Origin: Ascoidea asiatica
Lineage: Eukaryota; Ascomycota; Saccharomycetes; Ascoideales; Ascoideaceae
Assembly: GCA_001600695.1 (NCBI GenBank)
Contig: BCKQ01000003.1
Coordinates: 1,054,001-1,118,000, forward strand
Length of the DNA stretch: 64,000 bases
Reading direction: 5' to 3'
The position numbers were made by a program, and so were the translations under genes. The notes beneath the pieces are model-generated. The model was given only the letters and a program-made list of their open reading frames with translations. It did not search any database and had not been told where the DNA came from. This document shows, piece after piece, positions 43,282 through 54,602 of the stretch. Every line of letters begins with the position of its first letter. Position 1 is the first letter of the stretch.

Positions 43282-44651
43282 TTTGTAAAAGATATATGTA
43301 TAAATATAAATATAAATATAAATATAAAAAGAATATATTAATTATTATATTAATTATTATATTATCAAATATAATAATAACATGCTAATTTTTTGATTAA
43401 ATTTATAATGATATTATGGTTATAACTACTACCTTAAAATGAGAATTGAAAAGATGAGGATTAGATTTTATTTAAGAAAAAGACTAAATGAATCAAAAGA
43501 ATATTATCAAACGACCAATTATATATTCTACTTGTTATATTGTCTCTATTCTTATTATGGAATTAATATATTTATGATTAAAAACTCTTGTATTATAAAT
43601 TTAATATAAATTGATTATAAATTTATTCAAAACCGAGTAATAAAAACAGCAAAACAGAGATAAACAAAATTGTTGATTGTCAATGGATCATTTCTTCGGA
43701 AAGCGGTTTAAAGCCAGTCGTTAAGAGAAAAAAACAGAGTCACGTGCAAACATTCTTCAAACCACTTTAAAAATAAACCTTTAATAAACAGACACCAAAT
43801 ATAAAATGATAAACAAGATGATATAAATAATGATAAATAAGATAGATTTGAGAATGAGGATTGGTGTTTTGTAGGGCGTGAGAGTATTGCTGTAGTAGTT
43901 TGAAGATGTTGGTGTTCTTTTGTCTATGAAAACAAGACTAATTAGAGAATAAATCAACAAGAAATTTTGTTGACAAAAAATATTACTCGAGTTAAGCTAT
44001 TCTCGAGTAAAATACTTTGAAATAGGAGAATGAATCTCATTGTGATAATCATTAAAGAAACAATTCTTAATAGTTTGTTAGCTTTTGAATCCAGTTTTAT
44101 AGAAAGAAATATAATATAAATTAAAATAAATTAAAATTGAGTAATAAATATAAAATTTAAATAGGCATTATATCACTAAAGAAGTGAATGGACAAAAATT
44201 ATTTTGCAAAAAATTATAAGAAATAATTAATGAAAATGAAAAAATAAAAAAATTTTAAAATAAAAAAGTAAAATAAGATAAAAATGATAATTATATATAT
44301 AAAAAATCAATAAGGGAAAGATGTTTTATGTAAAAAAAAAAAAGCCAGAAAAAAAAACTAGGTAATAATATATATTGAAGAAGAAACTTTGTTTTTTTTT
44401 TTAAAATTTCATTAATTTTTTTTTTTTCTTGAAATTTTCAAAACATTATTTTAAAGACTATTAACAGGAATTAAGATGATAATGAATGTATGATTTCGCT
44501 TTTGTTTTTTGTTTTTTGTTTTTTTATTATTTTGTTATGTATGATATTGTTTTTGATATTTTTTTCTTTAGCGGTTGGTTAGTTGATTTATGTATTTTAA
44601 TTTTTGATTTCATACCTAAGGATAATATTAAGGATATTATTAAGGATATTA
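43282..44651. other. HFL1 upstream region / MRS3-4 downstream region
   Basis: 1.37 kb. CACGTG at 43741-43746 lies in a small GC-richer patch that also holds CGGAAAGCGG. A perfect 9-bp inverted repeat TTACTCGAG/CTCGAGTAA spans 43983-44010. The right part is T/A tracts and an AAGGATATTATT-like repeat (about 44617-44655). Confidence 0.45.
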
Positions 44652-45872
44652 TTATAATAGATAAGTTTTTGCAACTTCATAAGCAGTCCAACAAATTGCA
44701 GTACTTGGAATATTAAATAAGATTCTTGGTCTTAAACCTTTTAAGAAATTAGAATAACCACCATCTAAATTTTTTATATATATAAAAGCATCTTTGAAAC
44801 CATTAATTCTACCTAAATTTTCTTTATTTTCCATAAATATTAAACCTTTAGTTTGTAATAAAGTTTTTATACAATCTAATGGAGTTGTTATAGCAGCAGC
44901 AAAAGCACCAGCTAAACCACCAGATATTACATGTAATAAAGGATTATAATTATGATTTGGATTTAAAATTGAAGAAGAATATTCATAAATACCAAAATTT
45001 ATAGCTGCAAAAGGTATATTTAATAATAAAGTTGTTGGATAAGATATATAAAAAGCTTTAAAACCTTCATTTTTATAAATTTGATTTGATAATTGAAATA
45101 CATTAATTGAATTTGAATTTATTGCTTGCATTCTTTGTTTTAAAGTATCAAATGGAGTCATTAAAGCATCACTTGCAGTTGTTGCACATATACCAGATAA
45201 TGAAGCTATTAAAGGATGATCTTCATGAGTTATAAAATTATCTTTTTTTATTTTATGATCCTGTATAATATTATTATTATTATTATTATTATGGGTATTA
45301 TTATTATTATTTCTTGATTTAATGTAATTAACTAAAAAAGTTTTAGTATTTTCAAAAACACTAAAATAAACAGCATGAGCAGGACCAGCTCCTAATAAAA
45401 CTGAAGATATACCTCTCCATAGAGCCATTGAACCTTCTTGAGAAGAGATTTTTGCAATTGAAGCAAAAACACCATTTGGTAAAATTTGATTTTTAAATTT
45501 TGATAAATTATTTATATTATTTATATTATTTATGTTACTTATATTATTGATAGTATTTAAATTTGAAGAAGAATATATTTGCATTCTTGTTTTAATTGCA
45601 TCAATTGGAAACATTAAAGTATGTTCCATCATACCTGCAAAAGCTCCACAAGCTAATTGAGCTATAAATGGAAAATTATCAGGTAAAGCTTCATAATCAA
45701 TTTCTTTTTCATTATTTTGATTATTTATAATAATATTATTTGAATTATTGATATTGTTATTGTTATTGTTATTAGTATTAGTATTAGTAGTAGTTGAATG
45801 TTGATTTGAATTTAAAGTCATTGGTAATAATAAAGAATCAGAAGAATTTTGAAGTACTTTTTGAGAAGGCAT
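44652..45872 (-). CDS. MRS4: Mitochondrial carrier, Mrs3/Mrs4 (mitoferrin) type
   Basis: 406 residues; three tandem carrier repeats, each with the PX[DE]XX[KR] signature: PIDAIKTRM, PFDTLKQRM and PLDCIKTLL. Diagnostic for the Mrs3/Mrs4/mitoferrin subgroup are GGPAHAVYFS-like GAGPAHAVYFSVFE in repeat 1, NIPFAAINFGIYE in repeat 2 and NIPSTAICWTAYE in repeat 3. These inner-membrane carriers import Fe(II) for haem and Fe-S synthesis. Asn-rich insertions extend the N-terminus and the loops after the first half of repeat 1 (NNISNINNINN) and before repeat 2, making it longer than the about 304-residue yeast proteins. MRS3 and MRS4 cannot be told apart. Confidence 0.9.
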   Translation of the reverse strand: MPSQKVLQNSSDSLLLPMTLNSNQHSTTTNTNTNNNNNNNINNSNNIIINNQNNEKEIDYEALPDNFPFIAQLACGAFAGMMEHTLMFPIDAIKTRMQIYSSSNLNTINNISNINNINNINNLSKFKNQILPNGVFASIAKISSQEGSMALWRGISSVLLGAGPAHAVYFSVFENTKTFLVNYIKSRNNNNNTHNNNNNNNIIQDHKIKKDNFITHEDHPLIASLSGICATTASDALMTPFDTLKQRMQAINSNSINVFQLSNQIYKNEGFKAFYISYPTTLLLNIPFAAINFGIYEYSSSILNPNHNYNPLLHVISGGLAGAFAAAITTPLDCIKTLLQTKGLIFMENKENLGRINGFKDAFIYIKNLDGGYSNFLKGLRPRILFNIPSTAICWTAYEVAKTYLL

Positions 45873-48800
45873 TTTTATATTTTATATATTATATTTTATA
45901 TATTGATAAGATATGAAATGATATGAATGTGAATATGAATATATGAGTGAATATGGATGAGTTTATATATGAATATTTATATGATTATAATGTATATTTA
46001 TATGATTATAATGTATATTTATATATGAATGAAGTTCATTAAATATGATTTACCTATGTAATTAATTGATTGATTAATTGATTAATTGATTGATGTAATT
46101 AATTGATGATTATTGAGAGTTAATATTAATAATGATATTAATATAATTTGGTATATTTTTTAGATTAAAAATATTTACGAATAAGAATTGACGGATAATA
46201 ATATATATATAAAATAAGTTAAAATTTAAGACTTATTATAAATTAGTTGATTAGATTTGATATAGTTTTAATGGATATTTGAACCAGTGTAAATTAAAAA
46301 TTACTATTATTATTCTTAATATATTACTCTTAGTGGTATGAGTATTACTATTATTTGTATTTTTATTGATATATTGATAATGATAATGATAATGATAATT
46401 GATAATAAATAAGAGTAAATAATAGATATAAATAATAAAGGATTAAATTTTCAAAATCCAAATTTCAATATCGAAAATTTAATAAGTAAATTCCATTACC
46501 TGTTAATGATTAATGAAATTTTTTATGATGATAAATTTTTGATATAATTGATATTTTATTTGATATTAGATAATTTACTTTTCAACCAGCTGAAAAGTAA
46601 GTGAAAAGTAAGTGAAAAGTGACTGAAATAGTATTTTAGTAGTAATAAATGGAATATATTAGTGGTAACAGTACTAGTAGCAGTGTTAGTGTTGATGTTT
46701 ATGCTACATTTACTGCTAAAAAAGAGAGAGATTTTTGCGGCAGCGGTGATAATTTTTTTGATTTTTTTATAATGAAAACCCCATGAAAGCGAGAATGCCC
46801 TGCTGAATTGGGATGAGTTCAAACAATAAACATAAAAATGTCAAGATTCTTGAGGCTGGACCTGAGAAAAAGTGAGATTAATTTCCTAAAGAAGTGAAAC
46901 TTTTCTCAGTTTCGTTTTTTTTCAACGATGCAGCACTGGTGGGATGCGGAGTTAACGGGCATGCAGCAGGCGCAGTTGCCGGTTCGGGTAAGATCCGCAT
47001 TCCTGAAATGCTTCGTATTTATAATCACTAATTACTAAGACATCTAGGGCTGGAACTGCTGCATTTTGAACTGGCCCAGGGTAATGGAATGGCTCTGACA
47101 GCTTTTCACCCTTGGTTATTCCTGGAAATACACGGGATCTGTCCCGTACTGTCCCGTGCTGTCCCGTGCTGACCAGAGACTTCTCATATTATCTGCAAAA
47201 CGAGTGTTTTTATCCCGCGTAGCATCAGCCACTAACATCATTAACGCCACTATTGCCACCAATTATACCAAATGAAAACAAACCGAATAAACAAAAAACA
47301 AGATCTGCACGTGAGCGGCGAGAATAAAAATCTCAAGCATTGCCTCAAAGGTTTAATTCGCACCCCATGCTTGTCTCTAAAAGGTATTTGTGGCATATTT
47401 CTGTGGCCAATTAAACGATCCCTATTTAACCAATACATTAATGTATTGGCTATCAATTAGAAATCAAGAAATGTCAGTTGAATGAGTGTGGTTACGTTAA
47501 TGAACTGGAACAATGTAAATTCCATATAAATTCAATATAAATTCAATATAAATTCAATATATATTCAATATATATTCAATATAAATTCAATTTAAGTTGT
47601 ATTTCGGCTCAAGTTTTGTTTCCAGATCCAACCAATCAAAGCACTCAACCATTTTTTTGAAATCAGACATGTTGAGTATATAATTACCACGTGACCTTAC
47701 TTGGTGAACTTAGTTTATTATTTCCAAATTTAGTATTTCTGATAATAAAGGTCTATTATTACTTGTTTTGATATGTTATTACTCTAGTAATGAATTGAGT
47801 ATTGAAGTGAATGTTACACTACTTGAAACATTGAAAATTCTTCAAAATTCTTTAAAATTCTTTAAAAATTCTTTACAATTTCTTTACAATTTCTTTACAA
47901 TTCCTGAAAGAACAATTTCAGAAAGAACTATTAATCATTTAGACTAATAAAACTTTTGAATACAAAACGTTGAATAGAATATTTTTTTAATTGTAATTCT
48001 AACCTGAATAACTTGAATAACATGTTAATTTTAATATGTTAATTTTTCATTTTGAACCATTTTTTTTGACCGTTGGACATTTCAATACAACTTTTAATAT
48101 TTATCGAACAGTAAAAGAATAATATGCAAAATATGCTGCCTTATTATAAAAATGAATACTTATCAACATATTATTATTCAAGTTATAGTGGCAGATGTAA
48201 CGTTATCTTACTTTATTAATTCATTATTTATTCAATATATATAAATAGGAGTTCCTCAGGTCTGGTCTCAATTTTCACTTTACTTTTTATTTGTGGCTTT
48301 ACCACAAAACTTTAACTAATTTTTTTTTTTTATTTCGAATTATTCTGTAAAAGACAATAAAACACAGCAAGTATTGAAAGTAATTTATGTGAGATTGATT
48401 CATTTCATTCACTGCCACTGCCACTGCCACTGACAATCCTGAAACATTTTGAAACTTTTGAAACTTTTGAATTCCTCCTTTTGAATTTCTCCTTTTTATG
48501 AAAATTCCTCCATCGGTAAGTTAACTAAATATTATATAATATTCCATGTATTATTCATTCTCGGTTCCTTTTTAGTTTTGTTTTTCCTCCCATTTATACA
48601 ACACCTAACCGCATTTTATTTCCTACTCATGTTTCCAGAACATAGACTAGTAACAATAGCTTAGCTAAATAAAAACTGAAAAAACCCTTAATAAAAGAAA
48701 CATTAAATGATTATGTAATCATTTAATAATCTTATGGGAATATGAATTCAGCCCTTTTTAACAGGTATTCATATTCTTAAATATATAATTATTATAAAAA

Positions 48801-50903
48801 TTTATAATAATTTTTATAAAACTTCAAGTAAAACTGAAATAAAAGATGAAATAAAACTAAAATTAAATTGAAATGAATGAAAATAACCATAATTGTCTTC
48901 TTTTACCAATTATAATAATAATAAATTTTATAATATTTATAAATTAGTCTATTATTTACCTGAAATTCCGATAAATAAACTGTAACTTATATTCAATTTT
49001 AAAATTTTGATTTACTATTTAACCGATCAATCCATATTCTTTTATTCATTCACTATTATCTTTGTATTTATATTATATTTTGACTTCGATATCTTATTAT
49101 TATTATTACACTAGTAATAGCAAAAGTAAATTTGATTTTCCTTTTCTTTTCTTTTCTTTTCTTTTTTTTCATTTCTTGAAAATTTCCTCCATTTTAAACA
49201 TAAACAATATAAACATTAAGTCCTCTCAGGTACTATTCATCATAATAAATGTCAATTAATTTTATTCAATCATCTTATTATTCAAAATTTCAAGACATTT
49301 TCCATTTTATTTTTCACTTATTTTTCACTTATTTTTCAAATCATCTTCTTTTTACCAAAGAAATAAACATTATTATTTATGACTCGATCTCATAATCACT
49401 TTCTTTCACTAAATATTTTTTATATTTTTTAAGAAAAAGGACCTTAAATAATTTAAAATAGTTCAATACCTAAAGTTACTTAATACATATTTCAATACAT
49501 ATTTCAATCCTTTTTTTGTTCTTTTGTTCTTTTGATTTGAAAACTACAGTAATACTCTATAAATATATTCTTTCTTCAATTAATTTCAAATTCATTCATT
49601 TGACACTTCAAAAAAGAAAACTTTCAATTTACCTTTATCTTTATCTCTCTATCTTTAAAATTGTAATAAATAATTTACAAATTTTATGGACTTTATATAA
49701 TATTTCATAACTTTATAACCTCATAACTTCTTAACTTCTTAACTTCTTAACTTCATAACTTTATATCTTTTCTACTTTTCTACTTTTCAACTTTTTAATT
49801 CTAAAAACTTTTTTTATACTAAAATTACTTTAATTAATAACATTCTAAAACTTGTATTTATATTATAAAATAAATTTGCCTTAATTTAAATTTAACTTAC
49901 ATACACAATACTATTACTCTACAGTAATTTTTAAAATATAAATTATAAATTATTCCTCAATTTTTTTAAAACTCTTTTTTTAAAAATTCTTCTTTCAAAT
50001 TCTTTTTGATAACAAATTTTATTTTCTTCTTCTTTTTATTCAGCTTATTCTACTTATTCTTCTTTTTTTAATACATATTTTTCTAATTTTTTTCAAACTT
50101 ATATAATATTCTGTATATTCTGTATATTTTATATATTCTATATATTCTATACTCTATATTCTATATATTCTATATATTCTATATAGTCTGTATTCTGTAC
50201 TGTATATTAATAAACGTACAATTCAAAATAATTGTTTACATTCTAATCTATTTCAAATTATTATTTTCTTATTAACTTTATCAAAAAGAAGTTATACAAA
50301 AGTTATATAAAAGTTACAGAAAAACTTATCTTTATTATAAAAAATTTGTATAATATAATATTCAAATACATTATCAATTGAAAAGTTCACTTAAATTCAC
50401 TTCACTTTAGTTCACTTTACTTTAACTCAATAATTAAATAATTAAATAATTAAATAATTAAATATTTCAATATTTCAGGAAATTTTCTTTTCAATTTTTT
50501 TTTCACTTTTTTTTTGTTCTTTTCTTTCTTTCTCATTAATTATTATCATATTTGATTTTGATTCAAATAGAATTCAAATAATATATTTAATATATTCACT
50601 TCTATTCAATTACATTTTAATTCATGTTATTTAATGTTAAATAATCTAAAATAATCTAAAATAATTTAAAATAATTTAAAATAATTTAAAATAATTTTAA
50701 ATAATCTAAAATAACTTAAATTTATTATATCAATATAATAAATATAAATATAATTTCCTTAAGATTAAAAATTTCCATTCAATTAATCTAAAAAATCAAT
50801 CAATCAATCAATCAACAAATCAAATGCTTAGTATTGAAAGGGTCTATAATAATAATAATAATAAAACAAATAATAGTATATTTTCATCAAATTATTTAGT
50901 TCA
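45873..50903. other. 5 kb gene-free divergent region
   Basis: This is the longest gap of the window, between divergent MRS3/4 and a C2H2 gene. 46900-47460 is GC-enriched and contains a Reb1-type CGGGTAA (46985-46991), a 10-bp tandem (47141-47170) and CACGTG at 47308; a further CACGTGAC is at 47688. From 47460 to 50903 the sequence is almost pure A+T, with drifting short repeats (ATTCAATATAA, CTATATATT, AATAATCTAAA). Frames up to 88 residues occur but none has gene-like composition. It could be a long regulatory leader, a replication origin or a centromere-like region; none is demonstrable by eye. Confidence 0.45.
47131..47170. repeat. 10-bp tandem CTGTCCCGTG with adjoining hairpin
   Basis: GTCCCGTACT, GTCCCGTGCT and GTCCCGTGCT follow each other at 47141-47170 with exact 10-bp period. 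The first copy also pairs with ACGGGA (47132-47137) across a 4-base loop. Confidence 0.85.
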
Positions 50904-50943
50904 ATGTCTTCTAATTTTAAACGTTCATATGGAGCAAATTTAA
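50824..50943 (+). promoter_or_regulatory. 39-codon uORF overlapping the C2H2 gene start
   Basis: ATG at 50824, 80 bases before the main ATG, opens a frame that passes over the main start in a different register and stops at 50941-50943. It would reduce translation of the main ORF if included in the mRNA. Confidence 0.4.
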
Positions 50944-52010
50944 ATCTGAATTTTACTCAAAAGAAAAATCAAAATCAAAACCAAAATCAAATTACAAATC
51001 AAAATCAAAATTTCATTCAAAATACTAATCAAAAGATTTCATCAATAAATCCAGTCTTAAGAAATTCATTCTCAACTCAAAATTTAAATCAATATATTAG
51101 TGATCAATATAATTGTAATTTTAAAGATTGTGAAAGCAATAGAAAATTTCAAAATGAAAAACAATTAAAAAAACATAATTATGATTGTCATGATAATATA
51201 TTTTTTTGTACTTTATGTTGTGATAAATTTCCAAGAAATGATAATTGTAGAAGACATATTAATATGAAACATAAAATTCAACTTTTTCAAGGTATTAAAA
51301 AATATGAATTGATTGATGCTTATGTTTTAAGAATCAAAAGAAAAGATATATCTTCAGTTAATAAACTGTTTCATAATGTTCAAAATGAAATGAAAAAATA
51401 TATTCTGAAATATAATCATGAACTGAATTTATTAATAAATGAAAATTTAAATTCAATTTCAAATGAAATCAAAAATAATTCAAATAATTCTTTAATTTAT
51501 AATAGTAATAATATTAATCTCAATTCAAATATCAAAAAAAATATTGATAATCCAAATCAAAATCTATTATTCAATCAAAATCAGTCTTTGAATCCAAATT
51601 TATTACATTCTCATACTTCTACAAGAACTCTACGTCCAATGCAATCAATGAATTGTCTTAGTTTATCAGAAACTCGTAATAAAAGCAAATCCATTTCTTT
51701 TAATGGAATCAATAATATTAACAACAACAATAATAACAACAATAATAATAATCCGATTCTTCCAAGAATGCCTCAATTGGAAAGAAAAGCAAGTTTTTAT
51801 CCAATTAATTTTCAATCACCAAATCCAATGATGGAACAACAATCAAATTCATTTGGATTAAATGTTTCATATCATAATACTTATAGTCCAAGTTCAAAAC
51901 CTTCAATGATAAATCTCTCAGGAAATAATTCTAGTTCAGGAAACAGTAATTTCAGACTACCTTCAATAGCTGATCTTCAATTACCTTCATTTGAAAATGA
52001 TAGAAAATAA
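50904..52010 (+). CDS. C2H2 zinc-finger protein, probable transcription factor
   Basis: 368 residues. The N-terminus is Asn/Gln-rich (QNQNQNQITNQNQN). Two zinc fingers lie at about residues 70-125: an atypical one, CNFKDCESNRKFQ...KKHNYDCH (CX4CX14HX4H), and a canonical one, CTLCCDKFPRNDNCRRHINMKHK (CX2CX12HX4H). A conserved-looking helical segment GIKKYELIDAYVLRIKRKDISSVNKLF follows immediately. The C-terminal half is Asn/Ser/Pro-rich, ending LPSIADLQLPSFEND, a possible short activation or docking motif. I cannot name an orthologue. It is preceded by several kilobases without genes and by an overlapping uORF, so its expression is probably tightly controlled (inference). Confidence 0.75.
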   Translation: MSSNFKRSYGANLNLNFTQKKNQNQNQNQITNQNQNFIQNTNQKISSINPVLRNSFSTQNLNQYISDQYNCNFKDCESNRKFQNEKQLKKHNYDCHDNIFFCTLCCDKFPRNDNCRRHINMKHKIQLFQGIKKYELIDAYVLRIKRKDISSVNKLFHNVQNEMKKYILKYNHELNLLINENLNSISNEIKNNSNNSLIYNSNNINLNSNIKKNIDNPNQNLLFNQNQSLNPNLLHSHTSTRTLRPMQSMNCLSLSETRNKSKSISFNGINNINNNNNNNNNNNPILPRMPQLERKASFYPINFQSPNPMMEQQSNSFGLNVSYHNTYSPSSKPSMINLSGNNSSSGNSNFRLPSIADLQLPSFENDRK

Positions 52011-52464
52011 TCAAAAAATGAATTTCCTCCATTGTATTTTAAAACTATGAATAATCATTCTTTATTTTCTCTCTATCAATAATCATTTTTAAAAATTCAT
52101 TGTTTTTTTTTTTGTACTTTTGTCTTTTGTCTTTTCTCTTTTGTTTTCGCTTTTCTGCTTCAAAATTAAAATTATAGATAAAGTTCATTAAATCATCTTT
52201 TTTTTTTTTTTCCATCTTATTTTTCAATGTGTTTCATTTCGTTTAGTTTAGGTCTTTTATTGTTCTTCAGTATTTTGTTTAATTTTTATTTTTTAACTTC
52301 ACATTTTTTTTAAAAATTAGTATAGTATAGTATAGTTTCTTTTTCATTTAATTAACATTTATTTCAAAAAATATGCATTAAATTTATTTTATTTATCATT
52401 ATTATTTTCTTTTTTTTCATCTCGATGTAATTGTATTATTATTTAGTATATATTAATTAAAATT
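52011..52464. other. Convergent 3' intergenic
   Basis: About 450 bp of T-rich sequence between the C2H2 gene and GOR1, with a TAGTA repeat near 52318-52336. The 60-residue Lys-rich minus-strand frame here is a by-product of poly-T/C tracts. Confidence 0.4.
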
Positions 52465-53601
52465 TTAAAAAATAGATTTTTGTTCAGGTACAATTGAATT
52501 AACTTTACCAGTTTCTATAAAAGATTTAATATTATTTACAATAAATTCTTCCATTTTTTTCATTGTTTGAAAAGTATGAGTTCCCATATGTGGTAATGAA
52601 ACACAATTTGGTAAAGAAATTAAATCTTTATTAACATTAAAAGGTTCATTTTCAAAAACATCTAAACCACAACTATAAATTTTACCAGATTTTAAATTTT
52701 CAATTAAAGCTAATTCATCAATAATTGGACCTCTTGCAGTATTAATAATTATTACACCATTTTTCATTTTTGAAATTGTTTCATTATTAATTATATGAAA
52801 AGTATTTTTATTTAAAGGTATATTAATTGAAATAATATCTGAATTTTTAATTAAATCATCAAAAGATGTATAATTTGAATCTTTTTCTAAATCTGGTGAT
52901 AATCTATTTCTATTATGATATAAAATTTTTTTAAAACCAAATGGTTGTAATCTATCACGTACAGCTCTACCAATACCACCATTACCTAAAATACCAATAG
53001 TTAAACCACTTGGATCAAAACCAATTGGAGAATTTGCAGTTGGAGCACCATTACATTTAACCCAATTATTTTTTAATAAATTTTCATGACCAATTTGAAA
53101 ATTTCTCATTGCAGATAATAATAAATAAATATGAGTATTTGCAGTTGCTTCATTAACTAAATTTGGTATATTTGAAACTTGAATTTTTCTTTCAGAAAAA
53201 CTTGGAACATCAATTTGATCATAACCTGCACCATTATGAATAATTGCTTTTAAAGTAGATGGGAAATAATTTAATAATTCATTATCAAATTTACCTAATT
53301 GTCTACCAGTATCTAAAGTTCTTGTAATTATATTAATATCACTGAAATCTTTATTATTTTTCAAATCATTTATAAAATCTGATCTTTTATAATTTTCATC
53401 AATTGTTGGTAATTGAATTACAGTTGCTTTATCATTTAAAGTATCCCAACTTTCTTGAGCAAATTTTACTGGACCAATTCTTAAAATCTTTGATTTTTTT
53501 GAAATTTGATTATTTGACATTATTGAAGTTGAAAATAAGTTTTTTGAAATAAATTTTGATGAATTTAAGTTTAGTTTAGATTTAAATAAGTTTAGTGACA
53601 T
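52465..53601 (-). CDS. GOR1: Glyoxylate/hydroxypyruvate reductase (D-2-hydroxyacid dehydrogenase)
   Basis: 378 residues. An N-terminal presequence-like stretch (MSLNLFKSKLNLNSSKFISKNLFSTS, basic, Ser-rich) precedes an internal Met28, so both mitochondrial and shorter forms are conceivable. The core has the family elements: IHNGAGYDQID, the coenzyme motif GILGNGGIGRAV, and catalytic Arg in INTARGPIIDE, Glu in GLDVFENEP and His in LPHMGTHT. HNRNR after the second strand suggests NADPH preference (inference). Yeast Gor1 reduces glyoxylate in mitochondria. It is divergent to RPN12 with a 1 kb GC-enriched promoter between them. Confidence 0.88.
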   Translation of the reverse strand: MSLNLFKSKLNLNSSKFISKNLFSTSIMSNNQISKKSKILRIGPVKFAQESWDTLNDKATVIQLPTIDENYKRSDFINDLKNNKDFSDINIITRTLDTGRQLGKFDNELLNYFPSTLKAIIHNGAGYDQIDVPSFSERKIQVSNIPNLVNEATANTHIYLLLSAMRNFQIGHENLLKNNWVKCNGAPTANSPIGFDPSGLTIGILGNGGIGRAVRDRLQPFGFKKILYHNRNRLSPDLEKDSNYTSFDDLIKNSDIISINIPLNKNTFHIINNETISKMKNGVIIINTARGPIIDELALIENLKSGKIYSCGLDVFENEPFNVNKDLISLPNCVSLPHMGTHTFQTMKKMEEFIVNNIKSFIETGKVNSIVPEQKSIF

Positions 53602-54602
53602 TTTAAAAAGAATGAATATATATACAGTATATGAATAAATTGAAAGATATTTATATCAAAAAAAAAAAGTATCAATGTTTAATTTTGGAGAATATGAGCT
53701 AAATTATCGTAGAATATTGCAACTTCACTAAGGGCAAAAGAAAAGAAGAAGAAGAAGCAATATTGGCAATAGTCTTATCAGTTTTACTAGTGGAATATTT
53801 TATATTATTTTTCCTAAGGAATGTTATCAAACATTAAAAACAAATAACTTTTTTATGAAAGTTTGATAAAAAGATAAAGGTTTTTTTAGTTTATTTGTGA
53901 TTGAGATCGTTGTTTCCCAGTTTTTTGACCTAAAAATGGGTAAAAGTCGTAGCGAGACTCCACCGAGTCGGATCGAGTCGGATATGAGACCAAAACCCCC
54001 GGAGAAGTATGCTGAATAAGGAAAGTTATCGGAAGTGTACCGGAAGTTCACCTGCAGAAAGAATAGCCCCTGCAGCAAAAACACCGGCCCGAGGACATAA
54101 TTGCCATCACCTAGTCAATCATCAGCCACTTTTATTTTTATTTTTCCAGGGTCAGGAACTGTCCGCCAGTTATGGAAATGAAAACGGAAACGGAAACTGA
54201 CACAGGAAATTGGAAAATAAAAAAAGAAGTACCATAATTTTGGTCTTACTTTATTCCAAGTCACCTGATGTAAATAGCACCAGTTTTGTGGATTTTATGA
54301 ATGGAATTTTAGCTGCGGATATTTACTATGGAATTAGATATTTATGTACGGATCTGCTTTGCTCTTATATAATCCGCACTCTTTTCTGCCAATTTTTAAC
54401 TGTTGACTGTTAATTGTTAACTGAGCAGTTTGTTGATGAAGCTATTTTTATTGCCACTGATAAATAAAAGGATTTGATTAATGAATGTATTAATGTATTA
54501 TTTATTGAATACTATTATTGTAAAATTATTAATCCATTAAACAATCAAATCAAGATAAGTTACAATAAGAATCACCATTATTATCCCAATTAGAATCTAG
54601 AT
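53602..54602. promoter_or_regulatory. Divergent promoter, GOR1 / RPN12
   Basis: GC-enriched at 53930-54200. Contains a duplicated CGGAAGT (about 54031 and 54042) also seen between CPY and perilipin, and GAGTCGGATCGAGTCGG (a 9-bp direct repeat at about 53966-53982). TTGCCAC at 54451-54457 (GTGGCAA on the other strand) matches the core of the Rpn4/PACE element about 150 bp before RPN12, a proteasome gene. Confidence 0.5.

Noticed and set aside
46556-46822. 88-residue minus-strand frame
   Set aside because: Low-complexity, no homology recognised, inside the long gap upstream of MRS3/4.
52045-52227. 60-residue Lys-rich minus-strand frame
   Set aside because: By-product of T/C tracts between convergent genes.
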